Origin: Caldilineales bacterium
Lineage (GTDB): Bacteria; Chloroflexota; Anaerolineae; J102
Assembly (NCBI GenBank): GCA_019695115.1
Contig: JAIBAP010000053.1
Location: 1-42,375 of the forward strand
DNA: 42,375 nucleotides
Direction: 5' to 3'
Positions 34,714 through 42,375 of the stretch are shown here, piece after piece. The translations under genes and the position numbers were made by a program. Under the pieces are notes generated by a model. That model did no database searches. It had not been told where the DNA came from and saw nothing but the letters and a program-made list of their open reading frames with translations. The number at the start of each line of letters is the position of its first letter. Position 1 is the first letter of the stretch.

Positions 34714-37700
34714 CTACGGCTCGGGCGCTTCAATCGTCGCCCGCACCTGCAACCCATCCACATCCTCCCTCTCGCCCGGAATCCACGGCGCCAGGCAGGC
34801 GGGATCCTTCACGCAGGGGTCGGTCAGCGCCCGGAGGAACTCGACCAGGTCGGCAATCTGGCGGTCGGACAGGGCCAGGTCGCGCAGGGGCGTGCGTCCG
34901 GCGGCGCGGTCGGCGGCCAGCTTGGCCAGCGCCCGGCTTGTGTTCTCGGCCATGTGCTCGGTCTTGGCCTGGGGGTCGATCAGGGTCGGGTCGTAGGCGG
35001 CGACGGCGGCGGCCGGGTTCAGGTGGTGGCGGACAATGGCTTCGAGGGTGGGGTAAGCGCCATCGTGGCCATACGGCCCGGTGACCTCGACATTGAGCAG
35101 CGTGGGGGTGCGGAAGGCATAGAGGTCTTCGGGCCGGCCGCTCTCGCGAAAGCGCCCAAAATCGTCGTCGCCAAAGCGACCATCGCCCTTGCCCATGCCG
35201 ATCTGTGGCACGGCCAGCGTGTAGAACTGCTCGTCGGTGAAGAAATCGCCGCTGTGGCAGGCGGCGCAACCGGCCCCGCCCTCTTCTGGTAGACGGAAGA
35301 AGAGCAGCGCCCCGCGCCTGGCGCCCTCAGCCAGCGCCGCCTCGTCACCCTGCACATACTGCTTCCACGGCGTGTTCACGAACACCTGCGAGCGTTCGTA
35401 AGCGGAGATGGCGGCGGCGATGCCCTCGTAGGCAACGAAGATATCGACCGCTGGGCTGGCGCCATAGGCATTCTGGAACTCGGCTGTCCAGCCGGGGTCA
35501 GCCAGCTCGCCTCGTCCCACCCCGAAATTGCCCAGCCGGGCGATGAGATGCGCCCGCACAAACTCGTTGGGTCGATGCCGCTCGAAGCTGTGACCGCGCA
35601 TCTCCTCGACCGAAGTGACCGGAAAGCGCGCCTGGGCGGCGACCATGTCGGCGCCCGCCGCCGGGTCGGCCTGGCCGAACACCACATCGGGCGTGCGGAT
35701 GCCGGCGTCGCCCAGCTTTTCGATGCGGCCATCATGGAAGAGCACCCGCTCCCACAGGCCGATGTTGAAGGTGGAGGGGGCATTGCGGGGCACGTTGAAG
35801 AGGCCGCTGGGGTGCGCTCGTCCGGGGCCGAGCAGGTCGGGGGCGGGGGCGCCGACGCCGATCGACAGCGGCAAACCATCGCCGCCACCCAACAGTGGGT
35901 GATGGCAACTGACGCAGGCCGAGTCGAAATCGCCGCCCAGGGCCTTGCTGAAGAACAGTTTCATCCCCAATTGCGCCAGCGGCGAGTCGATGCCGGGTAA
36001 ATCTCGGCCGGTGCTGGGGTCGCCCGTCAGCCCGCGGGCGGCGATGATGGCCCGCAGATCGGCATCGAGCGAGCCGACCTCGGTGGGCAGAGGAACGGTC
36101 GTTTGCGGCTGCTGGCGGCTAACCCGCACGAGCGTGTTGGGCTGGAGATCGGTCACGGTCGAGACGGCGCCATCGGGCCAGTGGATTTCCAGCGCCTGTG
36201 GCCGGGCGATGGCGGGGAGACCAAAGTGCAGCCGGGGCGAATCGCCGGAGAGATAGCCGCTGCCCGACCGCACGTCGCGGGTGAAGTCGCCGGCGCTGGT
36301 TTTCAGGATGACGGTCGCGCCCAGGGCGTGGGTGTTGGCGCTTCCTGGCCAGGAGAGATCGACCAACAGGCTGGCCCCGCCGCACAGCCGGTTCTCGAAC
36401 AGTTGCGCTGGCGAGCGCAGGTTGTTGACGACGATATCGAGGTCGCCATCGCCGTCGAGATCGGCCATGCTCATGCCCCGGCCGCCTGAGGTGGACCCCA
36501 GTTGCCAGCTGGGGGCCGGGCGGAAGTAGCCGTCGCCGATGTTGCGCAGGGCCTGGTTTTCCTCCACCAGTTCGTGGTTGGGCAGGTGCGCCATCATGGT
36601 CGATTCGGCCATGCCGTTGACGGCATAGAGGTCGAGCAGGCCATCCTGGTCGAGGTCGCCGAACTTGGCCGACCACGTCCAGCCGGTGGCAGCCAGCCCG
36701 CGCGGGCGGGCGGCATCCTGATAGCCTGCCACCCCCGACCAGGCTTGCAGCACGTTGGCCATGATTTGCGGGTCGCCGGGCAGGGGATCGACCATGTCGG
36801 CCATGATCGGCTCCCAGGCAGCCACGGCGGCGGGGTCTTCGGCCTGACCGATAGGCGGCATCATATCGGTCGAGAAAAGCTCGAAGCGACCGTCGTTGTC
36901 GATGTCGCCGGCGTCGAGGCTCATGGTGCTGTGGCTCATGGTCTCGAAGAACGTTTCCCGCCAGCCGGTCGGCGCCCACAGCCAGGCGTAATCGGGCACG
37001 AGGAAGTCGTTGCCGACGACGATGTCGCGCTGGCCGTCGCCGTCGATGTCGAAGAGGGCGATGGCCATGGCCTGCGCCGGCTTCTTCAGCAGTTGGCCGG
37101 CGAAGCGCCCGCCCTGGTTCTGGTAGGTGAATACGCCCGCCCCGCCGCCGGTGAGGAATTCGTTGCCCAGGTCGTCGAGCAGGCTGGCATCGTAGGAGCC
37201 GGTGACCAGGTCGAGGTCGCCGTCGCCATCGAGGTCGCCCCAGGCCAGGGCATAGGCGGGGCGGGCGATGCCGGGCAGGATTTGCGTCTGGAAATGCCCG
37301 CCGCCGGTGTTGCGCCAGAAGGTGATGCCGCCGGTGCGCCGGGTGAAGACGATGTCGAGCCATCCGTCGGCATCGACATCGACCAGGTTGACGCTGCGCG
37401 AGTCGCCGTGAGCCATGCGTTCGCTGCGGAAGCGAAGGTCGCCCTCGTTCCACAGGATGGTGTTTGGCCCGGCGTGATTGCCGAGGACGATGTCCTCATC
37501 GCCATCGTTGTCCAGATCCCCCACCGCCACACCGGCGCCGTTGGCCTCGAAGTGATCGACCGTGTCGCCGGGGACGGTGGTGGTGTGGTCGAGTTCATGG
37601 CTGACGAAGGCGCCGGTGCAGGCTTGGGCGGGCGGGCGCAGGGGGGTGCGTTGCACCGCGATGGGGGGCGGGCCGGCCTGGGCCTCTGATCGGGGCAGCC

Positions 37701-37770
37701 CTGGCCCCAGGCCCAGGCAGAAGAAGAGGAGAAGGAGCAAGGTTGCCAGGCGGCGAAAGGCGGTGTTCAT
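34714..37770 (-). CDS. FG-GAP/ASPIC beta-propeller fused to di-haem cytochrome c peroxidase
   Basis: This 1018-residue exported protein has a signal peptide (residues 1-31). Residues about 60-490 hold FG-GAP/VCBS repeats with calcium-binding loops such as DLDNDGDEDIV, DVDADGWLDIV and DLDGDGDLDLV. An ASPIC/UnbV domain (about 490-560, with the SGSGYLSGDSPRLHFGL segment) follows, as in CRTAC1-type proteins. The C-terminal 450 residues are a di-haem cytochrome c peroxidase/MauG-like domain with haem motifs CVSCH (619-623) and CAACH (835-839) and the peroxidase segment FHDGRIEKLGDAGIRTPD. It would act outside the membrane, reducing peroxide or oxidising a partner. The two halves are usually separate proteins. 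Confidence 0.85.
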   Translation of the reverse strand: MNTAFRRLATLLLLLFFCLGLGPGLPRSEAQAGPPPIAVQRTPLRPPAQACTGAFVSHELDHTTTVPGDTVDHFEANGAGVAVGDLDNDGDEDIVLGNHAGPNTILWNEGDLRFRSERMAHGDSRSVNLVDVDADGWLDIVFTRRTGGITFWRNTGGGHFQTQILPGIARPAYALAWGDLDGDGDLDLVTGSYDASLLDDLGNEFLTGGGAGVFTYQNQGGRFAGQLLKKPAQAMAIALFDIDGDGQRDIVVGNDFLVPDYAWLWAPTGWRETFFETMSHSTMSLDAGDIDNDGRFELFSTDMMPPIGQAEDPAAVAAWEPIMADMVDPLPGDPQIMANVLQAWSGVAGYQDAARPRGLAATGWTWSAKFGDLDQDGLLDLYAVNGMAESTMMAHLPNHELVEENQALRNIGDGYFRPAPSWQLGSTSGGRGMSMADLDGDGDLDIVVNNLRSPAQLFENRLCGGASLLVDLSWPGSANTHALGATVILKTSAGDFTRDVRSGSGYLSGDSPRLHFGLPAIARPQALEIHWPDGAVSTVTDLQPNTLVRVSRQQPQTTVPLPTEVGSLDADLRAIIAARGLTGDPSTGRDLPGIDSPLAQLGMKLFFSKALGGDFDSACVSCHHPLLGGGDGLPLSIGVGAPAPDLLGPGRAHPSGLFNVPRNAPSTFNIGLWERVLFHDGRIEKLGDAGIRTPDVVFGQADPAAGADMVAAQARFPVTSVEEMRGHSFERHRPNEFVRAHLIARLGNFGVGRGELADPGWTAEFQNAYGASPAVDIFVAYEGIAAAISAYERSQVFVNTPWKQYVQGDEAALAEGARRGALLFFRLPEEGGAGCAACHSGDFFTDEQFYTLAVPQIGMGKGDGRFGDDDFGRFRESGRPEDLYAFRTPTLLNVEVTGPYGHDGAYPTLEAIVRHHLNPAAAVAAYDPTLIDPQAKTEHMAENTSRALAKLAADRAAGRTPLRDLALSDRQIADLVEFLRALTDPCVKDPACLAPWIPGEREDVDGLQVRATIEAPEP

Positions 37771-37878
37771 GGCGCCATTCTAGCCGCCGGGGCGGAGGGG
37801 CGCAACCTGGCTCTGTTAAGCGCGCCGCCTACGGTTTGGCGACGCGCAGCGATATTTCGACCGCACTCAGGGTATTGA

Positions 37879-37907
37879 TTGACAGGTCGAAACACGATCC
37901 TTACAAT
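37879..37907 (+). promoter_or_regulatory. Near-consensus sigma-70 promoter of the TRAP-type binding protein
   Basis: TTGACA (37879-37884) and TACAAT (37902-37907) are separated by exactly 17 bases. A start near 37914 would give a leader of about 68 bases before the ATG at 37982. This is the best promoter match in the window. Confidence 0.8.
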
Positions 37908-37925
37908 GCCGCCCACCACGCATCC

Positions 37926-37949
37926 AGGGAGGCGGCCCATCGCCTCCCT
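37926..37949 (+). promoter_or_regulatory. 5'-leader hairpin before the TRAP binding protein gene
   Basis: AGGGAGGCG and CGCCTCCCT form a perfect 9-bp stem with a 6-base loop inside the predicted leader, about 17 bases before the Shine-Dalgarno AGGAGG. It could stabilise the mRNA or control translation. No T-run follows, so it is not a simple terminator. Confidence 0.6.
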
Positions 37950-37981
37950 ATCCATTTCATTCCCACAGGAGGGGATGCACC

Positions 37982-39124
37982 ATGAATCGACGAGAGTTTT
38001 TGGGCTTTGCCGCGAAAGGCGCGCTGGGGGTGTCTGCTCTCAGCCTGGCCGGTTGTGACAGCAGCCAAATTGTGCCCCAAGCAGCGGCCGGACAGGTTGC
38101 GGCGGCGGTTGCCGATGCCTCGCTACCCAGCATTGATTGGCAGATGGCGACGAGTTGGCCCGCCAATCTGGATACGATTTTCGGCGGCGCCCAGATTTTT
38201 GCTGAGCGGGTGGCGGCCATGACCGGCGGCAAGTTCAAGATCACACCGCACCCGGCGGGTGAATTGGCGCCGGCCCTGAAGGTGCTGGATGTGGTCTCGC
38301 AAGGAGCCGTGCCCATCGGCCACACCTCCTCCTACTACTACATGGACAAGAGCCCGGCCACTGCCTTTGGCACATCCTTGCCGTTTGGCCTCACGGCGCA
38401 ACAACAGAACTCCTGGCTCTACGAAGGCGGCGGCCTGGCGCTCATGCAGGACTTCTTCGCCCGTAAGTTCAATATCATCCAGTTCCCCGCTGGCAACACG
38501 GGCGCGCAGATGGGCGGCTGGTTCCGCAAGGAGATCAACACGGTGGCCGACCTGCAGGGCCTGAAGATGCGCATTGCCGGCCCGGGTGGGCAAGTGATGT
38601 TCAGGCTGGGCGTGACCGTTCAGACGCTCCCTGGCGGCGAAATCTATGCGGCGCTGGAAAGCGGCGCCATCGATTCCGCCGAATGGGTCGGACCGTATGA
38701 TGACGAGAAGCTGGGCCTGAACAAGGCGACCACCTTCTACTACACGCCCGGTTGGTGGGAGCCAGGCCCAACCCTCGATGTGCAGATCAACCTGTCCGAG
38801 TGGAACAAATTGCCTGCTATCTACAAGGAAATCATCCAGACAGCCTCCTATCAAGCCAATATGCAGATGTTGGCCCGCTACGACGCCCGCAATACCGAGG
38901 CCCTGGAGCGTCTGCTGGCCCAGGGAGTGCAGCTCCGCACCTACAGCACCGAGATTCTGGATGCGGCGCAAACCATAGCCTTCGATCTGTTCGATGAATA
39001 CGCAGCCAGCGACGCGGATTTCAAGGCTATCTTCGCCGAATGGAAGCCATTTCGAGATCGCGCCTATGCCTGGAGCAACCTGAACGAGGGCGTGTTCGAG
39101 CGCTTCGTCTACGCGGCCCTGTAG
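37982..39124 (+). CDS. TRAP-type substrate-binding lipoprotein, Tat-exported
   Basis: This 380-residue protein has a twin-arginine signal [10 protein letters not shown] followed by a lipobox (Cys25 in LSLAGC), so it is folded before export and then lipid-anchored. The remainder matches DctP/TakP-type TRAP receptors, which bind organic acids such as 2-oxo acids: [39 protein letters not shown] and [17 protein letters not shown] are typical segments. AGGAGGGG just before the ATG supports the start. The TRAP permease genes are not in this window. A strong promoter and a leader hairpin precede it, and a strong hairpin follows. Confidence 0.92.
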   Translation: MNRREFLGFAAKGALGVSALSLAGCDSSQIVPQAAAGQVAAAVADASLPSIDWQMATSWPANLDTIFGGAQIFAERVAAMTGGKFKITPHPAGELAPALKVLDVVSQGAVPIGHTSSYYYMDKSPATAFGTSLPFGLTAQQQNSWLYEGGGLALMQDFFARKFNIIQFPAGNTGAQMGGWFRKEINTVADLQGLKMRIAGPGGQVMFRLGVTVQTLPGGEIYAALESGAIDSAEWVGPYDDEKLGLNKATTFYYTPGWWEPGPTLDVQINLSEWNKLPAIYKEIIQTASYQANMQMLARYDARNTEALERLLAQGVQLRTYSTEILDAAQTIAFDLFDEYAASDADFKAIFAEWKPFRDRAYAWSNLNEGVFERFVYAAL

Positions 39125-39139
39125 ATCGAGGTCGAAAGT

Positions 39140-39175
39140 GGTGGGGGTGAGGGCGCTGCCGCCCTCACCTCCACC
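39140..39175. terminator. Long hairpin between convergent genes
   Basis: The 16-base arms GGTGGGGGTGAGGGCG (39140-39155) and 39160-39175 pair with one G-T mismatch around a 4-base loop CTGC. It lies between the stops of the TRAP binding protein gene and the large secreted protein gene and fits a two-way terminator, though without a T-tract. Confidence 0.7.
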
Positions 39176-39180
39176 AGCCC

Positions 39181-42100
39181 TCACTGCAACATCAGCGGCA
39201 AATACACAGGCAGATTCCCGGCCAGAACGAGCAGGGGCGCTTCGTTGTCCTGGCGATGTGATTCCAGCGTGGTGGTGGTGATGATGAGGTCGCCGTGCAA
39301 ACGGGCGCCGTGCTCGACCGTGACCGGGATGCGGGCCGAGATGGTCACTTCGCCCGCCTGGGCGCTCTGCAACCGGCCCAAGTCCCAGGTGAGCACCTGG
39401 CCATCTTCCTGGCGTTCCAGCGCCGCCCGCACCTGGCTCAGGCGCAGAGCAGCGCTGCTGGCGGCCGGTTGCGGCGCCGGGTCAGTGGCGATGACGCCGA
39501 TCTCCGGCGCCAGGACGGCGATCAGTTCGGTGTCGGCGGCGCTGCCCTCGCCGCGGTTGCCATAGGGCAGGGTGAAGGTGAAGACCTCGCCCGGCGGCGG
39601 CATCAACACCGGCCCGCGCGTCCACACGTCCGGGACTGTGGCGGAGCCTAAGCTCACTTCGTCCAGCCCTACCCAGGGGAAAGTGGAACCGGCGGCTTTG
39701 TCCAGGCGGAACCGAACGGTGAGCGGCTGGCCGAGCCAGCGTGAAAGGTCGAATGAGCGATAGGCCCAGCCAGACGTGGGATCGCTGGTGCTGAAGACCG
39801 TGCGCCGGCCGGCGCTGTTCTCCACCTCCACCGTCAGTGTGTTGCCGCCGGGCGGGCCGCCGGGGTCGAAGCGGTAGGCGAAGGTGAGGGCAGGTGCAGA
39901 CAGCGACGAGGGGAGGAACAGGCGTTGTTCGAGGGTGCTGGTTTTGGCAGGTTGGCCGTCGACCCGCGGCCAGGAAACGTTTATCTTGCTGGCTGATTCG
40001 TTCCACCAGTCTGCTGCCCATCCAAACGCAACCCCAGCCTGCTGTTCGCTTGTACTCGTGAGCATCCCAGCCGAGTCGCCGTCCGTTCCTATTGGCTGTG
40101 GGTGCGCCCAATTGCCATCTAGGGGCCGCCACGAATAAAAGACCCTGACATCATCCTCAAACAGCTGCGTCCACAGCAGATACTGGCCGTCACGGTCGTG
40201 AACTGTCAGCACCAAGTCGTTTTGAGGGGTTGAAACCGCTGCGGCCAATTCTGGGGGCGACCAGTCGCCAATGGGCAGCAAAGTGGCATAGTAGATACCC
40301 GGTTGCTTCAACCAGGCAGCGTGCAGGCGACCGCCCTCATCCATCTTGACCTGAAACGGCAACAGCGAAACTGACCTGTCGATCCGTTCGGGTGCAGACC
40401 AATTTCCATGCTCATCGAAGTAGCCATAGCAGAGACCGCACTGATCGCCGACCCATAGGAAGTGCAGGCGTGTGCTTTCAGCGGCCATCTGAAACTGTGC
40501 GGCGTCAGCGGTCATGTTTGGACGACCGACATCCGTCCAGACGCCGTCGAGCGAGCGTTCTCTTATGGCCACCCCATCCGTTGGGTGCAGCCAGGCCACG
40601 AAGATTTTGCCGGTGGGAGATAGCGCCATATCGAGCGGGAATGGGCTTGTATAGCGCATCGATGCCACTGTTTCGGCAGCGCCTCCCTGACCGACCTGCC
40701 GTCGCCACGTGTAACGAATGTTTATATTTTCATCCCTCACCTCCGACCAGAGAATATGGGCATTGCCGCTTGCATCCACCAGCACCTTACCAAGATGACT
40801 CGCATAGTACGTGGAAATGCTGGCGATGATTTCAGGTTGATCCCACGCGCCAGCCAGGTTGCGGCGCGTGTAGAACACGTAGTGAACTGGCGGATATACA
40901 TTGGTGTCCTCGCCAATCCAAGCGGCATGGGCAACGCCTCCTGGCGTCACGGCCAGCATAGGCTCCCGAAAGTTGTTCAGGCCAAGAGGTTGGGTGAGAT
41001 TGAGAACACCTGACCAAACCCCGTTGGCCGCACGGTTGCGGTAGAAGATATCCTGAATCTGAAAATCAGGGTTGACATGGTTTCGTACGCGTCGCCAAAG
41101 AACATGCAACAGACCGTTGCTATCCAGACCAATGCTCGGAGAGGAACCGGCGCTGACCAGAACAGGGCTGACAAGGCGACTGGGGTCGCCCAGGCGAAAA
41201 CTGCCCGTTCCTGTATGAGCGGAGTCTATCTGCTGCATTCGAGAACCATCGCCGCTCTTGTTCCAGGCTGACGCCAGCGCAGCACCCTCGAAACCACCCT
41301 GAACGACTCTGTCATCTGCCGGTGGCACAACGATATCGAATCCGGCATCTGCATCGCTGGCAGGAAAGACATTGGTAATGGCGCCTTGATCGGGGCGAGA
41401 CCAGGTGACTTCGTAAGAGGTTGCATAGTTAGCCACGTACTTATGATAACGGCCATTGTCATCGCTCCGTACCGGCATAAAGCTATCCGGATTGACGCTG
41501 ACCATCACCCCCTGCATCGGTCGCAAGAGTGTATCGTACACCTTTCCGGCAATGGCCCATGAATACAGCGTTGTCCTCGCCTCGCCTGGCTCGGGCGGCC
41601 AGGCTTCCACATTTTGGGCGCGGTCGATGCCGCGCACACGCAAGTCGTAGGTAAAGCCTGGATTCCCCGTCAACTGAGTGACGGTGCCTTCGCCGTAATA
41701 CGAAGAGAACCAGGTCGAGTCTGGCGGACCCACCTCGCGCATCTGCATCTCGTAGCGATCGATGCCAGAGCCGCCGGGATCGTTTCCTTGCCAGGAAACA
41801 AAACCGGTGTAGCGCATCATCGGCGGCACGGGCAACATCTGGCTCTGCGGCGGCAAAGCCTCCACCGTCGTGCCGGCGTCCCAGTCCGGCGGCCACGGCT
41901 CCTCGTTGCCGGCGTGGTCGCGCGCCCGCACCCGGAAGAAATAGGTGTGCCCGCCCACGCCCCGCCACTCGGCGCTGGTCCAGGTCGTGTCCATCAGCCA
42001 CGGAACCCAGCCGGCATCGACGCCGTCGCGCACCTGCAGATCGAAATTGGCCAGACCGGATATGCCCGCATCCGCCCCGCTCCAGCGCACGGTGAAAGGC

Positions 42101-42285
42101 GATGGCGAGAGGCCAGGCAAGGCCTCCATCGACGACGTGGGCGCCAGACGGTCATTCCCCTGCCATGTCGGCACCATATCGATGCCGCTGCCGGGCAGGG
42201 CGCGCCGATCTTGAAGATAGTTGTATTCGTAATACCGCCCCTGCACCAGATACTCAATTTTTGCGCAAAATTTTGGGAGGAGCAA
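39181..42285 (-). CDS. Large multi-domain secreted-type protein, 5' end apparently truncated
   Basis: The open frame encodes 1034 residues. It starts mid-module at a TTG (42285) with no signal peptide and no ribosome-binding site; an in-frame stop lies just upstream. Visible order: two fibronectin-III-like modules (about 35-240, both with WQGND), a carboxypeptidase-regulatory-like beta domain (about 250-310), a sialidase-like beta-propeller region (about 370-740), a jelly-roll/MAM-like domain with a conserved YRFDPGGPPGG (about 770-880), an Ig/DUF11-like domain, and the tail NLPVYLPLMLQ, which resembles the C-terminal motif of many exported Chloroflexota proteins. The lack of a signal peptide and mid-domain start suggest a truncated gene or a missed 5' end. 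Confidence 0.65.
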   Translation of the reverse strand: MLLPKFCAKIEYLVQGRYYEYNYLQDRRALPGSGIDMVPTWQGNDRLAPTSSMEALPGLSPSPFTVRWSGADAGISGLANFDLQVRDGVDAGWVPWLMDTTWTSAEWRGVGGHTYFFRVRARDHAGNEEPWPPDWDAGTTVEALPPQSQMLPVPPMMRYTGFVSWQGNDPGGSGIDRYEMQMREVGPPDSTWFSSYYGEGTVTQLTGNPGFTYDLRVRGIDRAQNVEAWPPEPGEARTTLYSWAIAGKVYDTLLRPMQGVMVSVNPDSFMPVRSDDNGRYHKYVANYATSYEVTWSRPDQGAITNVFPASDADAGFDIVVPPADDRVVQGGFEGAALASAWNKSGDGSRMQQIDSAHTGTGSFRLGDPSRLVSPVLVSAGSSPSIGLDSNGLLHVLWRRVRNHVNPDFQIQDIFYRNRAANGVWSGVLNLTQPLGLNNFREPMLAVTPGGVAHAAWIGEDTNVYPPVHYVFYTRRNLAGAWDQPEIIASISTYYASHLGKVLVDASGNAHILWSEVRDENINIRYTWRRQVGQGGAAETVASMRYTSPFPLDMALSPTGKIFVAWLHPTDGVAIRERSLDGVWTDVGRPNMTADAAQFQMAAESTRLHFLWVGDQCGLCYGYFDEHGNWSAPERIDRSVSLLPFQVKMDEGGRLHAAWLKQPGIYYATLLPIGDWSPPELAAAVSTPQNDLVLTVHDRDGQYLLWTQLFEDDVRVFYSWRPLDGNWAHPQPIGTDGDSAGMLTSTSEQQAGVAFGWAADWWNESASKINVSWPRVDGQPAKTSTLEQRLFLPSSLSAPALTFAYRFDPGGPPGGNTLTVEVENSAGRRTVFSTSDPTSGWAYRSFDLSRWLGQPLTVRFRLDKAAGSTFPWVGLDEVSLGSATVPDVWTRGPVLMPPPGEVFTFTLPYGNRGEGSAADTELIAVLAPEIGVIATDPAPQPAASSAALRLSQVRAALERQEDGQVLTWDLGRLQSAQAGEVTISARIPVTVEHGARLHGDLIITTTTLESHRQDNEAPLLVLAGNLPVYLPLMLQ

Positions 42286-42350
42286 ACGGTCGAGCGGAAC
42301 GTTAACAATTGAGGTAGAATAGAAGTCACATCATTCGAAGGAGGTTTGCT

Positions 42351-42375
42351 ATGTCAACTGTCATTCGCCTGGTGT
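42351..42375 (+). CDS. Start of a gene running off the window
   Basis: An ATG at 42351 is preceded by AAGGAGGT (42338-42345) with a 5-base spacer and by TAGAAT (42315-42320) as a possible -10. Only MSTVIRLV is visible, so no function can be given. Confidence 0.6.

Overview
The window is GC-rich bacterial chromosomal DNA with tightly packed genes on both strands. No rRNA, tRNA, phage, transposase or CRISPR locus was recognised. The best taxonomic guess is a member of the Chloroflexota (Anaerolineae/Caldilineae-like). The reasons are Thr/Pro-rich LysM/FxLYD lipoproteins, a secreted multi-domain protein ending in a VYLPLMLQ-type tail, CUT1 sugar-transport lipoproteins, and many non-coding short repeats. 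This is inference from style; no marker gene was compared.

Layout. 105-4102 (minus): a ROK-family sugar kinase and a PreP-like M16C metallopeptidase. 4286-6979 (plus): an M3 oligoendopeptidase followed by a metallo-beta-lactamase-fold hydrolase. 7238-10620 (minus): an O-methyltransferase, an ABC exporter and a small DUF4062-like protein, separated by period-7 repeat arrays. 10737-12953 (plus): a LysM lipoprotein, a PlsC-type acyltransferase and a small cysteine-motif membrane protein, all overlapping. 12917-13780 (minus): rsmA. 13953-16268 (plus): a secreted zinc metalloprotease. 16272-25009 (minus): gltB, a DUF234-type ATPase, gltD and a proline-racemase-superfamily enzyme, i.e. nitrogen/amino-acid metabolism with an unexpected ATPase between the two glutamate synthase subunits. 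25400-27193 (minus): an AAA/SMC-like ATPase coupled to a DUF4276 protein with Toprim-like motifs, a possible defence pair. 27373-34263 (plus): a carbohydrate locus (an alpha/alpha-barrel glycosidase, a sugar-binding lipoprotein and two permeases) split by an AT-richer type II restriction-modification cassette. 34311-34631 (minus): an orphan HigA-like antitoxin. 34714-37770 (minus): a large FG-GAP/ASPIC protein fused to a di-haem cytochrome c peroxidase. 37982-39124 (plus): a Tat-exported TRAP-type binding lipoprotein with a near-consensus promoter. 39181-42285 (minus): a 5'-truncated secreted multi-domain protein. From 42351 (plus) a new gene runs off the end.

How it fits together. The core is heterotrophic: sugar uptake and phosphorylation, peptide degradation, glutamate synthesis and organic-acid uptake. 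Accessory layers are a restriction-modification cassette, a candidate ATPase/Toprim-like defence operon, an orphan antitoxin, and at least five separate heptanucleotide arrays. The most notable items are the heptamer arrays, the restriction-modification insertion in the transporter operon, the ATPase with its operator-like palindrome inside the glutamate synthase operon, the ATPase/DUF4276 pair, and the FG-GAP-peroxidase fusion. All readings come from inspection of the sequence; no database search was run.
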